DNA of 7,891 nucleotides from Actinomycetota bacterium (GTDB taxonomy: Bacteria > Actinomycetota > Acidimicrobiia > Acidimicrobiales > Ilumatobacteraceae): the NCBI GenBank assembly GCA_026393655.1, contig JAPKZT010000183.1, positions 1 through 7,891 of the forward strand, given 5' to 3'. Shown here one piece after another: positions 1-5,332 of this stretch. The notes beneath the pieces are model-generated. The model did not search any database, had not been told where the DNA came from, and saw nothing but the letters and a program-made list of their open reading frames with translations. How positions within the stretch are numbered: the first letter of the stretch is position 1; every line of letters starts with the position of its first letter. The translations under genes and the position numbers were made by a program.

Positions 1-629
1 ACCTGAAGATCAGCGCGGTGAGCCGCGTCAACAAATTTTCGATCTACGATTGTTAACGGACCCTGACTTACTGGTACTTGTGCTGCATGAATGTTGCGAA
101 ACTTGCTTCTTGTTTTGACCCAACTCCCGAGCCGCAACTTTGTGACGTCACGCGGACCCATCGAAGTGCATAGTTTGTCGCCAAATGTTTCCCGCAAATG
201 ATTGAGGCGTTTGTCGCTGAATGAGCCAATACACACTCGGTCGAATAGATCGCCATGGGCGAGTCTGGTTTCAAGTGGTTGTAGTGCTTGGTCAGATTTG
301 CAGTCGATGTTGATGTGTGCATTGGGCCAAGTTGCAATCAAATCTTCAAGCAACGGAATCGGTTCAATCCCGTTGACCCGTGCCTGTGAAACTTCTGCGA
401 AGTCGAGCTCACTGATTTTCCCTGGTCGGCCGCATGTTCGTGATAGATCATCGTCGTGAAACGCAAGCAATACACCGTCACGCGTGACATGCACATCCGT
501 CTCTATATATATGTATCCAAGATCCATTGCCTTTTGAAATGCTGGCATTGTATTTTCGGGAGCATCGCTCGCACCGCCACGATGGGCAAAAGCAATTGGT
601 GTTTTGTGTTTTAGAAAAGGATGTAACAC
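1..629 (-). CDS. Glycerophosphodiester phosphodiesterase family protein, C-terminus cut off by window edge
   Basis: The gene reads from a GTG at 629 down through the left edge with no stop, giving 209 codons of a family usually about 230-260 residues long. The family hydrolyses glycerophosphodiesters, the products of phospholipid deacylation, to glycerol 3-phosphate and an alcohol. Visible signature: AHRGG at residues 15-19, PENT at 24-27, the metal-binding ETD at 43-45 and FHDD at 57-60. His16 and His58 correspond to the catalytic pair and Glu43/Asp45 to metal ligands. NIDCKSD at 107-113 matches the usual acidic-x-Lys strand, with Asp in place of the commoner Glu. No signal peptide is seen, so it is probably cytoplasmic. 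GTG at 629 is the only usable start between the upstream synthetase stop and the HRGG motif; there is no good ribosome binding site, so translation is probably coupled to the synthetase gene. Family assignment is firm; the exact substrate is unknown. Confidence 0.9.
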   Translation of the reverse strand, partial: MLHPFLKHKTPIAFAHRGGASDAPENTMPAFQKAMDLGYIYIETDVHVTRDGVLLAFHDDDLSRTCGRPGKISELDFAEVSQARVNGIEPIPLLEDLIATWPNAHINIDCKSDQALQPLETRLAHGDLFDRVCIGSFSDKRLNHLRETFGDKLCTSMGPRDVTKLRLGSWVKTRSKFRNIHAAQVPVSQGPLTIVDRKFVDAAHRADLQ

Positions 630-656
630 GACGGCGAAGTTGCTGCTCGCGACCGA

Positions 657-2210
657 CTAAATCGCGCGCCCTGCATTCTTCCAGTATTCGTCTTTGAGTA
701 GACGCTTGTAAAGTTTGCCCGTCGGATGACGGGGTAACTCGGCGCGAAAATCAATCGAACGTGGGCATTTCAGATCAGCCAAAGATTCTCTGCAGAAGGT
801 CTTCAGTATTCGTTCAAGTTCAGCCGCTTGCGCTTGTGTCGTCGGCATCTCAGCAGGTTGCACCACTGCTTTAACTTCTTCACCGAACTCGTCGTTGGGA
901 ACGCCGAAAACAGCAACATCTACGACGCTCGGATGATTTATCAAAATATTTTCGGCTTCTTGTGGATAGATATTTACGCCACCCGAAATAATCATAAATG
1001 CTTTGCGGTCGGTCAGGTATAAATAATTATCAGCATCGAGATAGCCGACATCACCAAGAGTCGTCCATCCACGACCGAGTGGATCTCTTGAACTCTTGGT
1101 TTTTTCTGGATCATTGTGATATTCGAAATCAACTTTGCTTTCAAAATAAATTGTGCCTGATTCGAGAATTGGTAATTCGTTTCCAGAGTCGTCACAAATA
1201 TGAATAACCGCGTTAATTGAAGTACCTACAGTGCCAGGATGTTTTAGCCACTGCTCTGAGTTGCAGTAAACAAAACCATTGCCTTCACTACCGGCGTAGT
1301 ATTCGTGAATTACCGGACCCCACCAATCAATCATTTTCTGTTTTATCTCCGCTGGGCACGGTGCGGCAGCGTGAATTGCACAACGCAGGCTGCTGGTGTC
1401 ATGGCGGGTTCGTTTTGAATCTTCAAGTTTGAGCATTCGAACGAACATCGTCGGAACGAGTTGTGAATGCGTGACACCATATAGCGCAATAATTTTTAAG
1501 TACTCTTCAGGATCAAAGTGCTCCATAATTATTGCCGTGCCACCGAGTCGCTGTGCAGTCATTGTGAACCGAAGTGGAGCGGCGTGATACAGAGGCGCAG
1601 GTGAAAGATAAGTGGTCGTATTGTCCATCCCAAAAAGCATCTGACATAAAGTCGACAGACCAGTTGGCGTGCCGAGTTGAGTCATTGCCAAACCGAGTTT
1701 GATTCCTTTTGGGCGACCTGTCGTGCCACTTGAGTAGAGCATGTCAACGCCGTCAATACGATTCGGTAAATCCTCTGTTGAAGCTCCGGCTACTGCTTGT
1801 TCAAAAGAGTCGTAATTAGAAATTGTTCCGTCGAGCATTAGGCGCAGTGTCACATTCGGTGTATTTTTCGCGACTTCGATTGCCTGATCTGATTTGTACT
1901 TACTCGTGATAAAAGCTTTGGCGCCACAATCATTGATGATGTAACTCAGTTCGTCGGTAGTGAGTCGTGAAGAACACGCGGTGTAAATTAATCCCGCATA
2001 GTGGCAGCCCCACAAGATCTCGAAATATCTTGGATGATTTTCTAGACAAAATGCAACGTGGTCGCCAACATTTAGCCCGGCATCGCGCAGGACATGGCTC
2101 AGTGCATTGGCGCGCGAATCGAGTTCAGCAAATGTTGTTATCTCTCCAGTTGAAGCCATGATTACCGCTGGTCGGTCCGGCGTTTGCATTGCTACTGATC
2201 CAGGAAACAT
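657..2210 (-). CDS. AMP-forming acyl-CoA synthetase (FadD-like fatty acid/carboxylic acid-CoA ligase)
   Basis: A complete 517-residue member of the ANL adenylate-forming superfamily, normal in length. It activates a carboxylic acid with ATP to an acyl-adenylate, then transfers it to CoA, in the cytoplasm. Seen in order: the phosphate-binding loop YSSGTTGRPKG at 159-169, YYAGSEG at 304-310 (A5, acyl-adenylate contact), TLGD at 384-387 (A7, ribose-binding Asp387), TDRK at 400-403 (A8 hinge), GGVNIYP at 410-416, and PTGK at 496-499 with the adenylation lysine Lys499. The MFPG N-terminus resembles actinobacterial FadD4-type ligases, which supports ATG 2210. No Shine-Dalgarno precedes it; an in-frame TAG lies 12 bases upstream and forms part of a -10-like hexamer, suggesting a leaderless transcript. 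It ends with TAG 27 bases before the GDPD gene and diverges from the SirB1-like gene. The acid used (fatty, aromatic or sterol side chain) cannot be read from the sequence. Confidence 0.93.
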   Translation of the reverse strand: MFPGSVAMQTPDRPAVIMASTGEITTFAELDSRANALSHVLRDAGLNVGDHVAFCLENHPRYFEILWGCHYAGLIYTACSSRLTTDELSYIINDCGAKAFITSKYKSDQAIEVAKNTPNVTLRLMLDGTISNYDSFEQAVAGASTEDLPNRIDGVDMLYSSGTTGRPKGIKLGLAMTQLGTPTGLSTLCQMLFGMDNTTTYLSPAPLYHAAPLRFTMTAQRLGGTAIIMEHFDPEEYLKIIALYGVTHSQLVPTMFVRMLKLEDSKRTRHDTSSLRCAIHAAAPCPAEIKQKMIDWWGPVIHEYYAGSEGNGFVYCNSEQWLKHPGTVGTSINAVIHICDDSGNELPILESGTIYFESKVDFEYHNDPEKTKSSRDPLGRGWTTLGDVGYLDADNYLYLTDRKAFMIISGGVNIYPQEAENILINHPSVVDVAVFGVPNDEFGEEVKAVVQPAEMPTTQAQAAELERILKTFCRESLADLKCPRSIDFRAELPRHPTGKLYKRLLKDEYWKNAGRAI

Positions 2211-2216
2211 AAAAGC

Positions 2217-2222
2217 AAACTA
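2217..2222 (-). promoter_or_regulatory. Candidate -10 element of a leaderless promoter for the acyl-CoA synthetase
   Basis: On the minus strand TAGTTT matches the actinobacterial -10 pattern TANNNT and lies exactly six bases before ATG 2210, which would place the transcript start at the start codon. No purine-rich ribosome binding site lies between them. Its first three bases are an in-frame TAG. I see no convincing -35. This is a prediction from spacing and pattern only. Confidence 0.4.
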
Positions 2223-2268
2223 CTCAATACAGGTTAAAAAGCAACAATCAGAAAGGATCGAAAACAAC

Positions 2269-2289
2269 ATGGATAACTTACCAATGTGA
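2269..2289 (+). other. Possible six-codon leader ORF overlapping the start of the SirB1-like gene
   Basis: ATG at 2269 opens a minigene encoding MDNLPM with stop TGA at 2287-2289. The stop overlaps the GTG start of the SirB1-like gene by two bases (ATGTGA). An AAAGGA at 2252-2257 sits 11 bases before this ATG, a long but possible ribosome binding spacing. If the transcript starts upstream, ribosomes could end here and restart on the GTG. If the promoter at 2274-2279 is the real one, this minigene is never transcribed; the two readings exclude each other. Confidence 0.2.
2274..2279 (+). promoter_or_regulatory. Candidate -10 element of a leaderless promoter for the SirB1-like gene
   Basis: TAACTT fits TANNNT and is six bases (2280-2285) before GTG 2286, giving leaderless geometry. 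Bases 2274-2276 are also an in-frame TAA, so GTG 2286 is the first possible start of the reading frame. There is no Shine-Dalgarno at a useful distance from the GTG and no clear -35. Confidence 0.4.
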
Positions 2290-2960
2290 ATAACTCAGAA
2301 GCTTTCAGGGCAATCGTTGAAAATATAACTGAGGATCTGCCATTGGATCAGGCCGTGGCATTAATCGCAGGGATTGCAAACGAAACAGTTCTGCCCTCAG
2401 AAATATTGTTGAAATTCGATGAAATATCTGCGGCGTGTGACGCCACATCGGTTTTGGCCTTAATGGAATATCTTTTTGGTCCGGGTAAGTTCGCGGGTAA
2501 CACGATTGACTTTCAAGACCCTGCGAATTCATTGTTTGACAGCGTGCTCGGTCGAAGGTTAGGAATACCGATCTCATTAAGTGTTTTGGCTATTGAAGTC
2601 GCAAAACGCAAGAGTTTCGAATTATTGCCGATTGGCATGCCTGGAAATTTTCTCGTGCAAAGCAGCGAAGATGTTGATCAATATTTTGACCCATTTCGAG
2701 GAGCGAACCCGTTAAGTCCCCGAGCGTGTGCTGAGTTGTTTCTCAGTCTTAATCCTCTCGCGTCCTGGTCCGATAGTTATCTTCGACCGACTACTAATCG
2801 AGCGGTAATCATCAGAATGTTGACGAACCTCAAAATGATCTATATACAAACGAATAATACTGCCGGGTTGCGGTGGGTGATGAGGTTGCGTCTAATGTTT
2901 CAGGAAGTCGCAGATTTAGAAAAAGATCAGTGGGCGCGGCTGATGAGATCTACAAACTAA
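2286..2960 (+). CDS. SirB1/YchA-type transglutaminase-like protein
   Basis: A 224-residue protein of the SirB1 family (transglutaminase-like core 2, sometimes followed by TPR-like helices). Its biochemical role is not established. Recognised from the block at about residues 81-104, where NSLFDSVLGRR leads into LGIPISLSVL and IEVAKR, then IGMPGNFLV at 116-124 and YFDPFRG at 133-139. The C-terminal part after about 170 is helical and begins NRAVIIRMLTNLK, as in family members that carry a short TPR-like tail. In the PG-x-FL signature, where relatives usually have His, this protein has Asn122, so any residual transglutaminase or protease-like chemistry is doubtful. It is soluble with no signal peptide. 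GTG 2286 is the only start compatible with the frame because TAA lies 12 bases upstream. The acyl-CoA dehydrogenase follows after 42 bases; a shared transcript is possible but the dehydrogenase has its own ribosome binding site. Confidence 0.85.
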   Translation: MNNSEAFRAIVENITEDLPLDQAVALIAGIANETVLPSEILLKFDEISAACDATSVLALMEYLFGPGKFAGNTIDFQDPANSLFDSVLGRRLGIPISLSVLAIEVAKRKSFELLPIGMPGNFLVQSSEDVDQYFDPFRGANPLSPRACAELFLSLNPLASWSDSYLRPTTNRAVIIRMLTNLKMIYIQTNNTAGLRWVMRLRLMFQEVADLEKDQWARLMRSTN

Positions 2961-2991
2961 AATTGGTGCAATTTAAATATTCAAAAAAGTT

Positions 2992-2997
2992 AAGGAG
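2992..2997 (+). promoter_or_regulatory. Ribosome binding site of the acyl-CoA dehydrogenase
   Basis: AAGGAG is followed by five bases and then ATG 3003, a near-consensus Shine-Dalgarno with good spacing. It fixes the start and contrasts with the neighbouring genes, which lack one. Confidence 0.85.
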
Positions 2998-3002
2998 TTC
3001 TT

Positions 3003-4208
3003 ATGACGGCAACTGAAGTAGAGACAATAATTTCTGATGTTGAGGTTCAGCGTCGGGTCGACAAGTTGATCAACGACTATCCACCAAGTTCGACGACTTC
3101 AACGAAATTTCTTGGTGCACAATTTGATGCGGGGCTGGCGTGGGTGCATTTTGCCGAAGGTAGTGGAGGTATCAACGCTTCGCCAAAGCACCAGAAAATT
3201 GTCAACGAAGCAATCGCTGCTGCGGGTGGGCCATCAAGTTATATGCGTAACCCAATTGGTTACGGAATGTGCGCACCAACTATTTCGCAATGGGGAACAC
3301 GTGAACAGATCAATAAATATATGCGACCGTTATTTACGGGTGAAGAAATTTGGTGTCAGTTATTTTCTGAGCCAGGTTCTGGGTCAGACTTTGCTGGATT
3401 ATCTGCCAAAGGTGTGCGCGATGGCGAAGAATGGTTAATTAACGGACAAAAAGTATGGACGACCCTTGCTCATTTATCAAAATGGGGTCTATTAGTAGTT
3501 AGAACCGATGCACAGGCCGTGAAACACGCCGGACTAACAGCAGTGATCGTTGATATGCAAGCACCAGGTGTTGAAGTGCGCCCGTTACGACAGATAACCG
3601 GTGAAGCAGAATTCAATGAAGTTTATTTCACGGATGTTAGAGTTTCTGTGGGTGAAACTTTGGGCAAAGCTGGGGACGGTTGGCGAGTAAGTTTGACGAC
3701 TTTGATGAACGAGCGAGTTGCAATCGGTGGAGCGATACCGCGCAAGGCAACTGGCCCGATTCGTGAAGCGGTGAAATTGTGGCAAGCCCTGCCGACAGAT
3801 CAAAAGTCAAAGGCGACGCAAGATCAGCTGATGAAGTTGTGGATTAAAGCGGAAGTCTTGCGGCTTACAAATATCCGCGCAGGGCAGAACCGTCGCATCG
3901 GTACGCCTGGCCCAGAAGGCTCAATTGGCAAAGTTGCTAGTGCTGAACTAAATAAAGACACATATGAGTTTTGTGTCAATTTATTAGGCGCAAACCGCAT
4001 GCTCTATGGAAGTTACGCACTCGTTCGCCCTGAGACAGCTATGAGTTTCGACTCAGTGCCAAAAGCATTTCTCAGAAGTCGCGCCAACAGCATTGAAGGC
4101 GGCACAACCGAAGTGATGAAAAATATCCTTGGAGAACGAATTTTGGGTTTGCCAGGCGATGTGCGTGTAGATCGCGACAAGCCCTGGCACGAAGTACCGA
4201 GAAATTAG
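3003..4208 (+). CDS. Acyl-CoA dehydrogenase (FadE-like flavoenzyme)
   Basis: A complete 401-residue acyl-CoA dehydrogenase, the usual family length of about 380-410. It introduces a trans-2 double bond into an acyl-CoA using FAD and passes electrons to electron transfer flavoprotein, the first oxidative step of beta-oxidation or a related degradation. Seen: the N-terminal helical domain; QLFSEPGSGSD at 119-129 and WLINGQKVWTT at 144-154 in the FAD/substrate beta-domain; NERVAIGG at 237-243 starting the C-terminal helical domain; and RANSIEGGTTEV at 360-371, where Glu365 sits at the position of the catalytic base of medium-chain enzymes (YEGT). The ending, ILGERILGLP, is also typical. The nearby divergent acyl-CoA synthetase would supply CoA esters, so both may belong to one fatty acid, branched acid or side-chain degradation route; this link is inference. 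The stop codon TAG lies inside the first copy of a 13-bp tandem repeat. Confidence 0.95.
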   Translation: MTATEVETIISDVEVQRRVDKLINDYPPSSTTSTKFLGAQFDAGLAWVHFAEGSGGINASPKHQKIVNEAIAAAGGPSSYMRNPIGYGMCAPTISQWGTREQINKYMRPLFTGEEIWCQLFSEPGSGSDFAGLSAKGVRDGEEWLINGQKVWTTLAHLSKWGLLVVRTDAQAVKHAGLTAVIVDMQAPGVEVRPLRQITGEAEFNEVYFTDVRVSVGETLGKAGDGWRVSLTTLMNERVAIGGAIPRKATGPIREAVKLWQALPTDQKSKATQDQLMKLWIKAEVLRLTNIRAGQNRRIGTPGPEGSIGKVASAELNKDTYEFCVNLLGANRMLYGSYALVRPETAMSFDSVPKAFLRSRANSIEGGTTEVMKNILGERILGLPGDVRVDRDKPWHEVPRN

Positions 4209-4252
4209 CGCGTGAAATTAGCGCGTGAAATTAGCGCGTGAAATTAGCTAGC
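4201..4252. repeat. 13-bp tandem repeat at the convergent end of the dehydrogenase and ispH genes
   Basis: Three identical copies of GAAATTAGCGCGT occupy 4201-4213, 4214-4226 and 4227-4239, followed by a fourth copy whose first nine bases match (4240-4248). The first copy encodes the last codons and the TAG stop of the acyl-CoA dehydrogenase; the last reaches the stop of ispH. The unit contains TTAG, and because 13 is not a multiple of three, successive copies place TAG in all three plus-strand frames and TAA in all three minus-strand frames. Origin by replication slippage is likely; a role is unproven. Confidence 0.9.
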
Positions 4253-4257
4253 TAATT
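4242..4257. repeat. 16-bp perfect palindrome over the ispH stop codon
   Basis: AATTAGCTAGCTAATT reads the same on both strands. It joins the last partial 13-bp repeat unit and contains the ispH stop codon (TAG, 4254-4252 on the minus strand). It has no loop, so any RNA hairpin would be short and AT-rich. It could be a weak bidirectional terminator, a protein-binding site, or chance. Confidence 0.6.
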
Positions 4258-5289
4258 AGCAAGCAGCGCTAGAACTGTGCTGGCGGCGGTTTTTTTATCG
4301 TCGACAATTCGCCGTGAAGCAAAAGATCCGCCGAGCATTGCCGTCGCAACAAGTTCAATACTTGTTTGTAATTGACGAATATGTCGTGGCGGCGGAAAGT
4401 ATTCATCTTCTTGGGCGATTTTGATTTCGCGCACACCGTTGGTTGGCGCCAGTACGCGAATTATCTCAGCGACAAGTTCTTCAGGTGCTGATGCACCCGC
4501 TGTCACGCCCACCGTGCCTGAAAAGTTTTTTGGAAGTTCATTTGCATCATTGACACGGTAAACATTTTGGCAGCCAACATCTTTAGCAAGTTTTTCGAGC
4601 GCGCGTGTATTTGACGAATTATCCGATCCAATGACAATTATCGCATCGCACTCGCGGGCGATCTGCATTAATGCACCTTGCCGATTAGTTGTTGCGAAGC
4701 AAAGATCACTCTTACCTGGCGACCAAACTTGTGGGTACTTGAGTCGCACTGCGTCGGCGACATCCTTCCAGTCGCGATGTGACAGAGTTGTCTGAGCGAG
4801 AATCGCGACGGGTTCGTTGAATTGTTCGAGCGCGTCAACCTCGGCCAAAGTTTCGACGCGAGAAATTGAATCGGGTGCAACTGCCATAGTGCCGACGGCT
4901 TCTTCATGCCCATCGTGTCCAATGTAAACAATTCTGTAACCCTTATTCGCTCGAGTTTTAACTTCGTGGTGAACTTTGGTCACGAGTGGACATACAGAAT
5001 CAACAACATAGCTACCGAGTTCTTGAGCGGCTGCCACAACTTGCGGTGCTGAGCCGTGCGCCGAAAGCATTATCGGGCGACCTTTCGGAATTTGATCAAG
5101 ATCATCGACAAAGACGACTCCCAGACTTTTGAAACGATCTACGACGATTTTGTTATGAACGATCTCGTGATAGCAGTAGACAGGTTCATCAAAGGTGCGA
5201 ACCATCCACGCCAAAGCTTTGATCGCCATTTCAACTCCGGCACAAAAACCACGAGGCGACGCAAGGATAACTTCGTCGACGTTATTCAT
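4252..5289 (-). CDS. ispH: 4-hydroxy-3-methylbut-2-enyl diphosphate reductase (IspH/LytB)
   Basis: The terminal enzyme of the MEP pathway. It reduces HMBPP to isopentenyl and dimethylallyl diphosphate with a [4Fe-4S] cluster, in the cytoplasm. With the start at ATG 5289 the protein has 345 residues and begins just before the diagnostic SPRGFCAGV. Cluster ligands are Cys16, Cys100 (in SVCPLVTKVH) and Cys197 (in LCFATTNRQ). Substrate residues are His45 in HEIVHN, His78 in SAHGS, His128/Glu130 in GHEEAVGTM, Thr167-Thr168 and Ser225-Ser226-Asn227. These numbers nearly coincide with the E. coli enzyme, which supports this start. An upstream ATG in the same frame (5391 or 5361) would run into der and encode antisense of its P-loop, so I reject it. 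No strong ribosome binding site is visible; a TATTCT lies eight bases upstream. It diverges from der and converges with the dehydrogenase. It is probably essential if this is the only isoprenoid route. Confidence 0.96.
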   Translation of the reverse strand: MNNVDEVILASPRGFCAGVEMAIKALAWMVRTFDEPVYCYHEIVHNKIVVDRFKSLGVVFVDDLDQIPKGRPIMLSAHGSAPQVVAAAQELGSYVVDSVCPLVTKVHHEVKTRANKGYRIVYIGHDGHEEAVGTMAVAPDSISRVETLAEVDALEQFNEPVAILAQTTLSHRDWKDVADAVRLKYPQVWSPGKSDLCFATTNRQGALMQIARECDAIIVIGSDNSSNTRALEKLAKDVGCQNVYRVNDANELPKNFSGTVGVTAGASAPEELVAEIIRVLAPTNGVREIKIAQEDEYFPPPRHIRQLQTSIELVATAMLGGSFASRRIVDDKKTAASTVLALLAN

Positions 5290-5297
5290 CGCTTCGA

Positions 5298-5303
5298 AGA
5301 ATA
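5298..5303 (-). promoter_or_regulatory. Weak candidate -10 element for ispH
   Basis: On the minus strand TATTCT fits TANNNT and ends eight bases before ATG 5289, compatible with a leaderless or nearly leaderless transcript. A TTGACA lies only three bases upstream, too close to act as its -35. The spacing differs from the six bases seen at three other genes here, so confidence is low. Confidence 0.25.
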
Positions 5304-5320
5304 CCTTGTCAATGCAACGG

Positions 5321-5326
5321 TAAACT
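5321..5326 (+). promoter_or_regulatory. Candidate -10 element of a leaderless promoter for der
   Basis: TAAACT fits TANNNT and is six bases (5327-5332) before GTG 5333. Bases 5321-5323 are an in-frame TAA, so the GTG is the first possible der start. No usable Shine-Dalgarno lies between; the AGG at 5329-5331 is one base from the start. TTGTCA at 5306-5311 lies only nine bases upstream, too close for a standard -35. Confidence 0.4.
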
Positions 5327-5332
5327 GCAGGC

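Noticed and set aside
68..337. Open frame of 89 codons on the minus strand at the left end
   Set aside because: It overlaps the GDPD gene in another frame; the GDPD frame carries the catalytic motifs and is open to the window edge.
2107..2289. Plus-strand open frame of 60 codons ending at the SirB1-like start
   Set aside because: Most of it is antisense to the synthetase N-terminus. Only its last six codons, from ATG 2269, are discussed as a possible leader ORF.
4264..4296. Possible plus-strand terminator after the dehydrogenase: imperfect stem (CAGCGC with GTGCTG, 7-base loop) and a run of seven T at 4290-4296
   Set aside because: The stem has only six pairs including a G-T, seven bases separate it from the T-run, and the whole element is ispH coding sequence (the T-run encodes the Lys-Lys pair near the C-terminus). 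Too weak to call.
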